A DNA stretch of 64,000 bases from positions 1,981,001 through 2,045,000 of the forward strand of contig NZ_LT896716.1 of NCBI RefSeq assembly GCF_900187405.1, in the 5' to 3' direction. The translations under genes were made by a program, and so were the position numbers. Within the stretch, counting starts at the first letter, position 1, and every line of letters starts with the position of its first letter. Positions 37,537-51,000 of this stretch are shown here, piece after piece. The DNA comes from Geobacter sp. DSM 9736. Its GTDB lineage: Bacteria; Desulfobacterota; Desulfuromonadia; Geobacterales; Geobacteraceae. The notes beneath the pieces are model-generated. The model saw only the letters and a list, made by a program, of their open reading frames with translations, searched no databases and was not told where the DNA came from.

Positions 37537-37565
37537 TTGACGAAATTATATTAAATTCTGATAAT
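37537..37565 (+). promoter_or_regulatory. Promoter of the multiheme cytochrome operon
   Basis: TTGACG (37537-37542), 17 bases, GATAAT (37560-37565): ten of twelve consensus positions at ideal spacing, in an AT-rich stretch. The ATG is 28 bases downstream, giving a very short leader. Confidence 0.7.
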
Positions 37566-37592
37566 TAAGCTTTCGGACAAGGAGCTGTAAAT

Positions 37593-40500
37593 ATGAATCG
37601 ACGGCGCTGTGCGGATCTTATTATCCACCCTGTGATCATCCGGCTGCTTCTCCTCCTGCTCGTCGCCCTTGGACCGGATGTGACAGAAGCAGCTCTTGAC
37701 TGTTATGACTGCCATGGCGATCATTATGCGCCCGACATACGCCCTATCGACTCCGCTACTCGCGACCCCGCCTCCGGGGGATTCCCGGGAAATCACCGCA
37801 CACACCTCCCGACAACCGCTCTGCAGTCCGACTGCGCCATCTGCCATCCCGGCAGTGACCGGTATGACGCCGGACACCGCAACGGCCTTATCAAATTGTC
37901 CTCGAAGATAAACAACTCAGCGGCAATCACCACCTACCGCAACCGCACTTCCGCCACCCCCCAGACATCGGTCGTAACTTCCGGCTCCTGCTCCTCCGTA
38001 AACTGCCATTTCGAAACCTCCACCCCGGCATGGGGAACGGATCGGCTCCAGCGAACCAGTTGCAACACCTGTCACAGTGCACCTCCTACCGACGGAAGCC
38101 ATGGCAAGAAGCATGGTGACTATTTTGGAACCGGCACCGACAGCTGCAGCAACTGCCATATTGATCACAGTGCCGAACCGGATCCGCTTGCACATGCCCT
38201 CGAAGCCGGCAAGCGCTCGCTGGCGGTTCAATTCAGCAAAGCACCGAATGGAGGAGGCAGCTATACCGGCACGACAGCATATCCCTACTACCTTCCCAGC
38301 CAGAATCCGGACCGGAACGGCGCCTGTACAAACCTCTATTGCCACAGCGACGGCATTCGCCGCTCCGGCACTATCACGCCACGATGGTCCGACACCGCTA
38401 CGACCAAGTGCTACTCCTGTCACCGAGGCCGTACTGTCGACAATACGTCGGCCGCCTGCGCAGAGTTGGGAGGCGCGTGGAATTCCTCCAGCGGCCTCTG
38501 CACTCCCTTCGTGAACATGACGTCCAATGGCCACGGCAGGCTCGTGGGGGCTCAGTGGATCAGGAAATACGCCTGCTACTTCTGCCATAACGGGACAGTC
38601 GACGAGTCCGGCAATATAAAAGACGTCACAAAACACGTCAACGGAGCTAAAGAGGTGGAAATGGCGCCGTTGTGGTCCATAGTCGGGCGTCCAGCGCCCA
38701 GTTACGACCCGGTGACAAAAATATGTGACAACGTTTACTGCCATAGCGACGGCACCGCGGCCCCCGGAGCGATACGCCCCTTCTCCTGGGAGGAGAGGGA
38801 AACCGAATGTAATACCTGCCATGGCCATCCCCGCGGGTCCTGCGCCAACACCAACTGCCATGACGGCCGAACCGACGGCACAGGTCGCGTCTGGACCATA
38901 AAAACCGGATGGAAACCGGGCGAAGACTGGAAAGCTTCTATCCCCATGTTTCCTAACGAGGGGCCGGGAACATCGCGAGCCAACTCGCATCCGCGTCACA
39001 CAGAAACGGATTTTACCTGTGACCAGTGCCACGCATCCACCGTTCTTAACGGCACTTGCACCGACTGCCACACTACCGGGATACCTCCGGGAAGCATGAG
39101 CGAAATCGCCCATATTGACGCCAGGTTCCACGTCAACAAGACGCGGGATGTCGTATTCAAGGATGGAGGGACCTACGACCCTGTAGAAAGAACCTGCAAG
39201 AATACCGCTTGCCATACAGGTGGAAATGATCCCGTCTGGGGTGGGTCTGTCAGCAGCGGTGTCATATGCCTCTCCTGTCACGGCACTACCGGAGTTGACG
39301 TGGACAGCTTCGGGTTCTTCCAGAGCGGCCTGGTTACGAAGATAAATCTGACCGAATGGGCGACTACAGGTCACGGAAGAAAAACTGCCGACGGCCTATA
39401 TCCCGGGAGCTCGAATCCGCCGGCTAATTTCCCCGGGAACCCCTGCTGGTACTGCCATGACAACACGGTGCTGCACAAGGACGATACAAATCCGTTCAGG
39501 TTGAGGCAGCACCCGCAGTTCTCGAACCGGTTCGAGACTGAATGCGTGTACTGCCACATGACCGGAACCGATGCGGAGTGCCTCAACTGCCACAGCAATC
39601 TTCAATCGCTGGCCCCCCAGATGGGAAACAGCGAGGTCATGGCAAAGCACGGCGGGACGACCTACTCATCGGGGTGCATGGCCGCAAACTGCCATGACAC
39701 CGACGCCACCACCCACAACTCAGGCGCCGGTTTCTGGAACGAGCAGCAGAAAGCGGACGTAAAAAACCAATACCTCATGATGGGTGTCTGCCTCAAGTGC
39801 CACGACGACGACTCAAACGGCAAATGCACGGGATGCCATGCCGCGCCACCCGATAATCCATTGAAGTACACCCTCGGGTTCGACCCGGGCACCGGATTCA
39901 TTAAGCCCAGGAAGGCCATAGCCTCTTCGGTGCACTTCGGCTACAAGCACAACAGGGCATATATAAAGGATGGCACATGGAAAGGGGGCAAGTTCTGCTG
40001 GGATTGCCACGACCCTCACGGAGACAAGAACATCTATATGGTCCAAGGGCAGGTTGCCACCTCCACCGACGGCACCTTCGGCATCCCTCAGACGAGAGCA
40101 GCAGTCTCCTTCACGCGCAAGCAGAGCGGCATCGACTACGCCCGGACGGTGGCTCCCTACAATGGGATCTGCAACGTGTGCCACACCGCCGACAGCAAGC
40201 ATTACCGCAGTGATGGCGGCGACGGCCATAGTTCCGGCAGGGTATGCACCTCCTGCCATGAACACCGCTTTGCAGACAGTCATGCCGGCAACCAGCAATG
40301 CAACTCGTGCCATCAGAACAAGCCTGTTCCACGCCACTCAGGTTTCGGCCTGCCGCGGGACTGTACCAAATGCCATCTGGGAACCATCAACAAGCGGATG
40401 GACATAATGGGGCAGTTCGACGGCACCTCTCACCACATACAGGGTACCGCGATCACCAACAGACACTGCTATGCCTGCCACTGGGAATCGACTCCCGAAG

Positions 40501-42002
40501 GCCTGATAGACAATACCTACCACGAAGGCTACAACTACAAGACCTATACCTCGGTCAAGAATGCAAAGGTGGACCTTGTCCTTTACGGTCCCGGCATCCG
40601 GCCAGCGACCTACAAGCTTTACACCACTGCGGTCCAGTTCATGGCGAGCAACATCGGCACGGCAAACGAACGAGCAGAATCCGCAACCATATCCACCCAT
40701 TGTCTTTCCTGCCACAACGACCAGAACAACAACAGCCGTCCATTCGAAGACGACTGCCGCACGCCTCGGCAGTATGCATGGGACAGACAGAGTATCGCAT
40801 CACGTTACTCCGACAAGGGAACGACAAAATGGGGGAAATATAACTCATCGACCTTCAACGTCTCCAAGAAGGACTCCATCGGCAAGGCTTTCTCTGCCCA
40901 TGCTAACGCAGAAGCCAACCTTGGAGGATGGAGTCCTGCCACAGGTCTGGATGATGCGATCCCGATTACGCGGGGCGGGCAGGGGGCACAGGGGGTCCAG
41001 TGCTTCGACTGCCACAGCTCCCATGGGTCGAAACTCATCGGGGTGACATCCAGCTACGTGACCTTCAACGGCACGAAGAACGGCGGAAATCTCAAAGAAA
41101 CCCAAGCCGGCAAAGGGGGCTACAGCATGACTTACAAAGCCTCCTCCTTCACCTCACCCGGAGCCCCCAACCCCTACAACGCCGGCGCAGGACAATGCTT
41201 CGACTGTCATATGACCCCGAATGCCGGGACTACCCCCTGGGGGTATCAGTCCACATTTGGCGCGACAGCCCCCATAAAAGGCTATTTCGACTCCGACAGG
41301 TTCGGTATGGGAGCAAACGGCGCGACTCAGCGGTTCCCTTACAAAGAGAAACCGAAGAAAGCCGGACACCTGCTCGGCTCTTCGCCGCTCAATTCCGCAG
41401 CAGAAGGAACCATCGACGGCCTCTGCACCCCCTGCCACGATCCTCACGGCGTCAGCCAATCTCTCGGCGACAAAAAACAATACGCCGTGCCGCTGCTCAA
41501 GGGGACATGGCTGACATCTCCCTACAAGGAAGACACTGCCGCTCTCGGGAAAAGGGCGTATACCCCATATGTATATACGGACCAGAAAACATTCGGCAGC
41601 GGGAGAATTACCGAGGACGACACTAAATTTGCCGGCCTCTGCCTACGCTGCCATGCGAAAAGCACGCTGACGGACGGTATAAACAAGAACCAGCCGTGGA
41701 GGAGCATCGATCGGGTGCATGAATCGGTCAAAGGGTGGGGGACCAACTCACAGCACTCCTTCTCTTGCTCCAAGTGCCACGCTCCACACGTCACGAGCCT
41801 GCCCCGGCTCATGCACACTAACTGCCTTGATTACAAGCATCAGGGGCAAAGGGTCGTCGGGTTGAATGACATCGAAGGAAGCGGAAGCGGTGACGGCGGT
41901 TCCGGCCAGGGCAGTTTTCCCACCGGGGCGTACCGGGTCAACTGTCATCCCACTCCCGAAGGGTGGCCCAACAATTCCTGGAACGTGAAGACCCCATGGT
42001 AG
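37593..42002 (+). CDS. Giant exported multiheme c-type cytochrome
   Basis: 1,469 residues with a signal peptide (leucine-rich segment about 15-32). I count 27 CxxCH motifs, from CYDCH near residue 35 to CSKCH near residue 1390, plus 6 CxxxxCH motifs (such as CSSVNCH, CTNLYCH, CDNVYCH, CANTNCH). That makes 33 possible covalent hemes, placed as a likely electron wire in the periplasm or outside the cell. The CxxxxCH/CxxCH mix is a known Geobacter-type family. Near the C-terminus CLDYKH is followed 39 residues later by VNCH, a possible extreme CXnCH site. Start at 37593 with AAGGAG. The giant modular protein follows after 56 bases, so the two are probably co-expressed. The redox partner is unknown. 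Confidence 0.92.
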   Translation: MNRRRCADLIIHPVIIRLLLLLLVALGPDVTEAALDCYDCHGDHYAPDIRPIDSATRDPASGGFPGNHRTHLPTTALQSDCAICHPGSDRYDAGHRNGLIKLSSKINNSAAITTYRNRTSATPQTSVVTSGSCSSVNCHFETSTPAWGTDRLQRTSCNTCHSAPPTDGSHGKKHGDYFGTGTDSCSNCHIDHSAEPDPLAHALEAGKRSLAVQFSKAPNGGGSYTGTTAYPYYLPSQNPDRNGACTNLYCHSDGIRRSGTITPRWSDTATTKCYSCHRGRTVDNTSAACAELGGAWNSSSGLCTPFVNMTSNGHGRLVGAQWIRKYACYFCHNGTVDESGNIKDVTKHVNGAKEVEMAPLWSIVGRPAPSYDPVTKICDNVYCHSDGTAAPGAIRPFSWEERETECNTCHGHPRGSCANTNCHDGRTDGTGRVWTIKTGWKPGEDWKASIPMFPNEGPGTSRANSHPRHTETDFTCDQCHASTVLNGTCTDCHTTGIPPGSMSEIAHIDARFHVNKTRDVVFKDGGTYDPVERTCKNTACHTGGNDPVWGGSVSSGVICLSCHGTTGVDVDSFGFFQSGLVTKINLTEWATTGHGRKTADGLYPGSSNPPANFPGNPCWYCHDNTVLHKDDTNPFRLRQHPQFSNRFETECVYCHMTGTDAECLNCHSNLQSLAPQMGNSEVMAKHGGTTYSSGCMAANCHDTDATTHNSGAGFWNEQQKADVKNQYLMMGVCLKCHDDDSNGKCTGCHAAPPDNPLKYTLGFDPGTGFIKPRKAIASSVHFGYKHNRAYIKDGTWKGGKFCWDCHDPHGDKNIYMVQGQVATSTDGTFGIPQTRAAVSFTRKQSGIDYARTVAPYNGICNVCHTADSKHYRSDGGDGHSSGRVCTSCHEHRFADSHAGNQQCNSCHQNKPVPRHSGFGLPRDCTKCHLGTINKRMDIMGQFDGTSHHIQGTAITNRHCYACHWESTPEGLIDNTYHEGYNYKTYTSVKNAKVDLVLYGPGIRPATYKLYTTAVQFMASNIGTANERAESATISTHCLSCHNDQNNNSRPFEDDCRTPRQYAWDRQSIASRYSDKGTTKWGKYNSSTFNVSKKDSIGKAFSAHANAEANLGGWSPATGLDDAIPITRGGQGAQGVQCFDCHSSHGSKLIGVTSSYVTFNGTKNGGNLKETQAGKGGYSMTYKASSFTSPGAPNPYNAGAGQCFDCHMTPNAGTTPWGYQSTFGATAPIKGYFDSDRFGMGANGATQRFPYKEKPKKAGHLLGSSPLNSAAEGTIDGLCTPCHDPHGVSQSLGDKKQYAVPLLKGTWLTSPYKEDTAALGKRAYTPYVYTDQKTFGSGRITEDDTKFAGLCLRCHAKSTLTDGINKNQPWRSIDRVHESVKGWGTNSQHSFSCSKCHAPHVTSLPRLMHTNCLDYKHQGQRVVGLNDIEGSGSGDGGSGQGSFPTGAYRVNCHPTPEGWPNNSWNVKTPW

Positions 42003-42058
42003 GCAATGAAATGATACCGGGATCCATGAAGATGCTGACGACAATCGGAGGAATGTCC

Positions 42059-45000
42059 ATGCGACAAGATGTGCATAGTGGGGCAGCGGCTACTACACGG
42101 AAAGGGGCCCGCACTGCCGCGGCATACCTCACCAAGCTACTGCTGGCCGGAACGCTTCTGCTCATATCCGCCTTTCCGATCCCTTCCTGGGGTGCCGGCG
42201 GAGACGTCGTCTGGCAAGCCGGGGACATTCTCACGGGCAAACAGGAACCAAAGGCTTCGGCAACAGACACCCACGGGAACGTCATAATCGCCGGATACCA
42301 GAACATCTCGGGAGGTATCAACGACGACTTTTATACCGTCAAGTTCAAGGCGGACGGCAGCGGCATTGCGTGGAGATCGAATTACGACAGGGCCGGAGGG
42401 TCCGACCAGGCAACGGCCGTCATCGTCGACAAGGACAACAATGTAGTGGTTACCGGGTTTGCATGGAACGGCCAGAACAACGATGTCCATACCGTAAAGT
42501 ACGACGGGGCGACAGGCGCGGTCCTCTGGCAGCATGCTTTCAACGGCGTTGCCAAAGGTAACGACATTGGGACATCGCTTGCCGTGGACAGCCTCAACAA
42601 CGTCTATGTAGGTGGATATTCTCAGGACGGGAACGGCAACAACACATTCCTTATCCTTAAATATACGCCTGCCGGCACTAATCCGGACGGCACTCCTGCA
42701 TGGCAGATAATAGCCGACGGAGCTACAACAGGAATAAACCGCGTCAACTCCATCACCACCGGCGCCGGAGGTGTCGCAGTAACGGGTCAAACCTGGGGCG
42801 GAGGCGCATTCGAATCCCTAACGATAAAGTACGATTACAGCGGAGTTATGCTGTGGGAGCGGCGACATTTTCCCGCACCGGCCAATTCCTGCATAGGGAA
42901 GCTGGTAAAGATGGATGCGGCTGGCAACGTAGTTATGACCGGATCAGCCTATAACGGCATCGACCAGGACATATACACCGTGAACTATGACGGTGCAACC
43001 GGTGAGGTGCTATGGGAGCGGACCTACAACGGCGCTTTCGACGATGAAGCTAACGGCCTTGCCATCGGACCCAACGGCAATGTCTACATTACCGGCTATA
43101 CCTGGACTCTTACAGCTCAGAACGATTTCTATACCGCCAAATACAACGGCTCCACCGGGGCACTCGTCTGGGAGAGGAACTTCAACTCGACCAACGGCAA
43201 CGATGATATGACTGCGGCCACCGGGATCGTGATCGACCCCAATGGTGACGTTTTCGTCACCGGCTACACCGTGGCCGACAAGAATTTCGACTGGCAGACG
43301 GTAAAGTATAAAAAGGATAACGGAAATCAGCTATGGCATAGAAGCTTCAACGGAGCCTCCAACAAAAACGACCGACCGATTGGAATAGGCCTCTCCCCTG
43401 CGGGTGAAGTACTTGTAGCAGGATGGACCGATACCCCCGCCAACGAACTTGACACCTACATCATCAAATATGATCCGGGGTTACTGGATCCCCCGACAAG
43501 TGCTGTCGCCCAGGCAACGACCGATACGAGCGTTGGCCTCACCTGGGTGGACAACTCAAGCAATGAAGACGGATTCAGCATAGAACGGTGCCAGAATCAC
43601 GGCTGCACCTCTTTCGCCGAAATAGCCACGACAGCTGCGGGTGCATCCACCTACTCAGACAGCGGTCTTGCACCCAACACCTATTACTCCTATCGCGTTC
43701 GTGCGTTCAGCGCGGCAGGCGGCTATTCCCATTACAGCAATACCGGTACGGCACTCACGGTGGTGGTCACTTTCACCCCCCCAGCCGACAGCCGTCTCTA
43801 CAACGGTTTGGCGAACCTGGATGATTTCGCAAACGCCATTGCCGTTGGACCCGACAATAATCCTGTTGTCGCAGGTCAAACGAACGACTATCCCGTCGGC
43901 TATACCCAGGGAGTCCACTCTTTTGACTACCTTGCTCTGAAGCTGAACCACGCGGACATGAGCCAGATCTGGTCGAAGCGTTATGACGGCACAGGAGCCG
44001 ACGATATCGCCACTTGCATAGCCGTTGATAAAGACAACAGCGTAGTCGTTTCCGGCTACGCTACCCTCTACAATGGGGAGACAAGGGACGTAAACTCGCT
44101 CTACACTATCCGATACCCGCTCGCAGGCGAACCGGTGGGAGATCAGTATAACGGCCCGGTCCCCGGCGGAGCTACGGACGACAGGGCAGCTGCCGTTGCA
44201 ATCGCCTCCGCCGCGGACACATCCAACAATGTAGTTGTTGTCGGATATGGAAAAAACGCTGCCGATAACGACGACATCTATGTCCTCAAATACAACCAGA
44301 ACGGGACTCGCGCATGGGCCGCCTTCCCCTTCGACGGAGCCGGCGGCGATGACCTGCCGACGTCAGTGCTTCTTGCAGCAGATGGAGACATCTTCGTCAC
44401 CGGATACAGTGAAAAATCTCCCGGCAGCAATGTTTACAACTTCTTTACGGCCAAATACAGCGGAGCGACAGGCGCAAAGATATGGTCGGATGTCTACAGC
44501 GTTACGCCTGCCGGAGACAACCGGCTGAACGCAATCGGGATGGATGCAGCAGGGGATGTTTACGTGACAGGCAGCGCGGTCACCGCTGACGGCACATCTG
44601 ACTTCTACACGATCAAGTACAGCGGTACCAGTTCTACTGCTCAGAGGATCTGGACCCGTTCTATGGACGGGGGCACCCACGGCGCGGACGAAGCAGTCGC
44701 CGTAAAAATTGACCCGGTGGACGGCTCAATCCTGATTGCAGGAACAACCCTGAGCGGGCCCGGCGATCACGATTTTACCCTCGTCAGGTACTCCACCACC
44801 GGCAGCACCGTCTTCGAAAAAACGTATTTGAGACCTGGCAATGACGATATTGCAAAGGCTCTGGCAGTTGACAGCAACGGGAACGCGTATCTGGCCGGCA
44901 ACACCAGTAACGCACTAACTACAGACAGCCTTACCGTCAAGTTCGACTATGTCGGCAACCTGCGGTCCGCTACCCTTTACAACGGCGCCGCAAACAGTTT

Positions 45001-48000
45001 CGACGAAACCACCGGTGCAGTCGCCAACTCAGCCGATGAGATATTCATCGCTGGCTATTCGGAAAATGCCTCCGCCAATGCGGATTTCCTCATATACAAG
45101 ATCGCCCCGGATACCTCCGTTCCATCCGTGCCGTACGGTATCACGGGAGTCTCCGGCTACGCATCCGTAGCCCTCAGCTGGTCGGACAGGTCTACCGTCA
45201 AGGACGGCTTCCGCCTGGAACGGAAGATCGGTACCTGCTCTACCCTCGGCCAGTGGGAAGCCGCCGGTTTGGTTACAGGCTCCAGTCTCTCCTTCGCAGA
45301 GGGAAGCCTCAATACCGGAACCACCTATTGCTATCGTATCCAGAGCTTCGTGAATGGCAGCTCTGTATCAAGATGGGCGGAAAAAGAAATCACGACCCTT
45401 TCTCCGGCATCCCCGTCCAACGTTACCGCAATTGCGAACGATTCCACCCGTGTCGCGCTCAACTGGGCAGACCCGACGTCGGGAGAGACCGGATTCAGAA
45501 TTGAGCGTTGCACCGGCGCTGACTGCAGCGACTTTTTACCTGTGGCAACCGCCTCCGCCAACAGCACGACATACACCGATACCTCGGCCTGCCATTCGAC
45601 CATATACCGTTACAGAGTTATCGCCTTCGGCGATGGCTGGGCATCTCGGCCCGGAATGGCTGCCGCCCCGGCGACCACCTCCACTCCACGGGCTCCAGTC
45701 CTCACCGCCACCCGCGTATCTGAAGCTGAAATCAGCCTGTCGTGGATTGACACCAACAGCGACGAAGGGGGGTTCGTCGTAGAACGTTGCAGCGGAGAAA
45801 ACTGCACGGGGTTTGCGCAAATCGCACAAGCTTCCAGTGGAGCGTCCACATATCGGGACACCGGCCTCACCGCCGGGACCTCCTACAGCTACCGCATAAA
45901 AGCATACAAGAATGGCAGCTGCTCCTGGGAGCTGTACAGCAACACTGCAAGCGCCACCACTACACTTACCCCCCCCACGGATCTCTCGGCAATCGCCTCC
46001 AGCACTACGTCGGTCAATCTTTCCTGGAGCGACAACACGGCAAGCGAAACGGGCTTCTCAATTGAAAAATGCATCGGAAACAACTGTGACAATTTCAGCG
46101 AGATCGGGACAGCCGCATCTGCGACAAGCAGCTATACGGACATCTCTGCCTGCACCTCCGAAACCGCGACGTATCGAGTACGGGCCAATAGGGCAGCGGT
46201 CGGGCTTTCCAACAGCGGGGACGGATGCTGGACCAAACGGGCCCCCCTCACGATTTCCGGGTTTCAGCCCAACCTTCAGATGAAGCTGACGATTCCTTAC
46301 GACCCGGACATGCTCCCGTCATTCAACGACGTGAGGTTCATGGACTCCAGCGCCGGGATCGAGCTCCCGTACTGGATCGAGACCAAAACGGATGGAGTCT
46401 CGGCCACCGTGTGGGTCAAGACAGGAATGAACAATTCCCTCCACCTATACTACGGTAACCCGCTCGCTTCCAGCTCCAGCAACGGCACCGGAGTCTTCGA
46501 GTTTTTCGATGATTTCTCCGGAACGACCCTGGATGGAACGAAATGGGGAGCAACCGGGGGACATACCGTCAATAACGGAACTCTGCGCGTCAACACCGGC
46601 TCGGTCTTCAGTAAGGCGACTGTCGCATCTACTCCCCAGAACCGCGTATATGAAATGAAGAGCCAGTACCTCACTGGAGCTGCATCGTTTTCCGGGATCA
46701 ACATCGCCAACGCCTCGTCAACCCAGCCGGGAAACGCAGGAGCAAACGCTCTTGCCTACTTCGTAAGCGATAGCGGGGCCTCGGCCAACCTTCTCCCTTT
46801 TGCGGCCACAGGCACAGTAGCGGCCTACAACATCGTCACCGGATCAGTCTCTTCCACCGTTTCAACCGGAGGAGCCCTTTACAACCCTTTTACCTCCAAT
46901 TACCAGTCTACCCGCAAGCCTGCCGCCGGCTTTTGGTTTCCGCCTGCCGGCGGGAACATCACCCGCATTCATGTCAAGGCCGCCACTGAATCGTGCTGCG
47001 ACGTCTATCGGGTTTACAACGCATCGGGCGTCCTGATCGGCGAGTACCGAGGCAGCGTCGACATGTGGGTGGACGTTGCACCGACTACCGGTATCTATTC
47101 CGTGTTCCAGACAGACGTCAGCTACAGCGGCGGATTCGGGGGAGACGTACCGGAAGTGGCAGTTGTAGGCGCCAACGCAACAGGACAGCTCAACACATAT
47201 CGGATAGCCGGATACGAGTTTCAGGACACCAGCAGGATCAGCTTCTTTGTAAGAAGTCCTGACTACTCCGATTCTTTCAGGAATACCTTCACCGGCACAT
47301 GGAACCACCCGAACTACCTCTGGCTCGGCTATTACACCGGCGCAGCCGCCGGCACCACGGACATAGACGACATCGAAGTAGACTGGGTCAGGGTCAGGAA
47401 GTATTCCGCCACGGAACCTGCCGTGGCCATCGGAGCGGCAGACGCCTCCGACTGTTTCACCTTCGGAACATCGTGGGAAGCAAGCTACACGAATACCGCC
47501 ACCGCAACGACCCCGGCCCCCGGAACGCCGTCTCTCACCGCCCGAAGAGTGTCCGAGGTTCAGGTGGATCTCTCCTGGGCCGATCCTACCTCCGATGAAA
47601 GCGGCTACAAGGTCGAACGATGCAGTGGAGAAGTTTGCACCGACTTCTCCCCCATAGCCATCCGCCCGGCAGGAACCACGACCTACAGCGATACGGGGCT
47701 CACCCCCGGCGCGGCCTACACCTATCGTGTCAAAGGATACAAGAGCGCACCATGCCCATGGGAGACCATCAGCAACGCGGTTATTCAGACTGCAAGCATA
47801 ACCGGCCCCTCAACAGTCGCGTCGGCAGCCGTTGATACGACTAAAATTACCCTGACCTGGGCAAACACCAGCGCCACCGAAACGGGCTTCGTAGTCGAGC
47901 GATGTGAAGGTCCAGGTTGCACAGACTTCGCCCCTGTCGGCACACCGGCGGCACGCAGCACCACCTTCAGCGACACCACCGTGTGCAGCGGGCATGCCTA

Positions 48001-51000
48001 CAGCTTCAGGATCAAGGCCGTAAAGGTGGTCAGCAACGTCACCGTCTGGGAAAGCCCCTACAGTGATCCCGTAGTTGCCGTAACCCCCGCATTCACAAAC
48101 CTTGTCGCTGATGCTTCATTTGAAAAGACGCCGAGCGGATGGACAGGTGCAGTGGGAACCCTGAACGGCACGAGCATTGACTCCTCCACGGCACATGAAG
48201 GCGTGAAGAGCCTGAAGCTTGTCGCAAGCGGCGTCACTCTCGGGAGATCCCAGACGGTTACTGTCAATCCGGGAAGAAGCTATGTGCTCTCCGGATGGAT
48301 CAACACACTTCTCACCGGAGGAAAAGCCCAATGCAACATCAGTGGAACCGGTATCAGTTCTTCCGGTATTGCAAGTACAGGAAACAGTTCCGGATGGATT
48401 AATCGCAGCGAAACCATCGCCATTCCAGCAGGTACAACTGCGGTGGCAATCCGTTGTTTTGCCGACACTACCCCCTACGGCACCGCCTGGTTCGACGACA
48501 TAACCTTTACGCCTGTGGATTTCCCCTTGGCCGCAACTGCCGTGAATGAACTTTCCGTAACACTTTCCTGGCCAGACAGCGTGACGGACGAAACCGGCTA
48601 CAAGATCGAACGATGCGCCGGAGAAGGATGCAGCGACTTCGCGCAGATAAATTCAACCAACGCCAACGTCGGCACTTATACTGACGGAGGTCGGACCCCC
48701 AATGTAATGTATCGCTATAGGGTCAAGGGCTACAAGAATTCGGCATGCTTCTGGGAGAGCGCATACAGCAACGTCTCGGAAGCTGTAACAATGCCGCCGG
48801 CACCCCTGAATCTCAATGCGGTTGCAACCAGCACAACCCAGGTCAATTTGACATGGGCCGATAAAACAGCGTCGGAAACCGGCTTCGAAGTGGAGCGATG
48901 CGTCGGCGTGGATTGTACAGAGTTCACAAAAATAAATACCACCGGCGCCAATGCGACCTCCTACCCAGACTCCTCGGTTTCCAGTGGTACAACGTACCGC
49001 TACAGGGTACGTGCCGTCAGCAGCACCGCAGGGTGGACTTCATCATTCAGCAATGAAAAGACCATCACAACCTCTACACCAGGAGCGCCGACCTTACATG
49101 CAAGTGTAACCTCTGAAACCCAGGTCAGCCTCACCTGGAACGACCCCACGACCGACGAAAGCGGGTACAGAGTGTATCGCTGTTCAGGTACAGGTTGCAG
49201 CGACTTTACACTTGTCACCACTCTTCCCGCGAACAGCATAGGGTTCAATGACACCGGGCGTGCAGGGAACATGACCTACGTATACAGGATCGAAGGATTC
49301 AAATCCGGCACTGCGGGATGGACAACCACCAGCAACAGCATCACCGCAATAACCACACCGCAAGCCCCAACCGGGCTGGCAGTAACCGCTGTTGACACCA
49401 CACAAGCCAAGCTTACATGGACGAACAGAACGACGAGTGAAACCGGCATCAGCATCGAGCGGTGCCAGGGTAGCGGCTGCTCCAACTTCAGCTCGCTAGC
49501 TACCGTCGGGACGGGAACGACCTCTTTCTACGACACCACGCTATGCAATTCACAACCCGCAAGCTACAGGATCCAGGCAATCAACACCTCCGCAACTCCC
49601 TGGACAAGCGATTACAGCGGCACCGTTTCCATCACGATTCCGGCGCCGTCGGCTCCCTCGGAACTGACTGCGACCTCCGTCAACGAGAAAACGATAGCAT
49701 TCTCGTGGACCGACAATACGACTGACGAATCGGGCTTCAGGATAGAGCGGTGCGAAGGCCCCAACTGCACCAGCTTCAGCCAGGTAGCAACCGTCCTGGG
49801 GAACGTCAGGAGTTACAGTGACGCCACGCTTTCGCCCAATGCCTCTTACCGGTATCAGGTGCGAGCATACAAGGCTCCGTCGCTTGGATGCGCATGGAAC
49901 AGCGACTACAGCAACATAGCCGAGAACCAGACGCTTTTAGTTGCCCCCTCGCCGGTTACGGCCGACGCAGCAAACTCGACCAAGGTAGTTCTCAATTGGG
50001 TCAACAAAACCGTGTCCGAGAACGGATACAGAATTGAACGCTGTACAGGTGCCGAATGTTCGGATTTCCAGGAAATCGTGATCGTCCCTGCAACGGCATC
50101 ATCCTGGTCCGACACGACGGTCACCAGCGCCACATCGTACAGCTACAGGATCAGGGCAACCTGTAGCGCCCCCTCATGGGATTCTCCATACAGCGCCATT
50201 GTGTCGGCCACCACCCCCGCTCAGGGGCCGCCTACAAACCTGGCGGCCGTCGCGGACACGACACGCGTGACACTGACGTGGGCAGATAACACCGCGGATG
50301 AAACCGGTTTCAAAATCGAACGCTGTACAGGCGCCGACTGCACAGGGTTCATCGAGATTGCACAGACCAGCGCGAACGTGACCACCTACAATGATGACAC
50401 CGCCTGCAACGCTACAACCTACCGGTACAGGATCAGAGCAACCAGCACCACCGTAGGGTACGACACTGCCTACAGCAACACCGTCACCAGCATGACGCTT
50501 TCGCCCGAAGTTCCCGTGCTCACCGCAAGTCGTATCTCTGAATCGCAGATCAACCTCACCTGGACAGACCCCACGGGTGATGAAACCGGATACAAAGTTG
50601 AACGCTGTATAGGCGCAGGCTGCTCAGACTTCTCTCAGATAGCCGGCCTCGGCTCCAGCGCTACCACCTATGCCGACCCCGGGCTCGTCCCCGGTTACAC
50701 CTACACATACCGGGTGAAAAGCTACAAGACTGCGACGTGCCCATGGGAAACCTCAAGCAGCACGGCTACCGCCACCACTAACATATCCGCACCCACTGGG
50801 CTTGTCGCTTCGGCGATAGATACTACTCGTATCACCCTTTCCTGGACAGATACCAACACGAGCAAGACAGGCTTCAGGATCGACCGTTGCACTGCTTCAG
50901 ATTGCAGCAACTTTAACGAGGTGTTTACAACTACCGGAACCTCTACCACATGGTCCGATACCAGCGTAGCCAGCGGAACTTCCTACAGCTATCGGGTCAG

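Noticed and set aside
37917..39374. 485-codon open frame antisense to the cytochrome
   Set aside because: The forward frame has regularly spaced heme motifs and a signal peptide; the reverse frame is low-complexity and unsupported.
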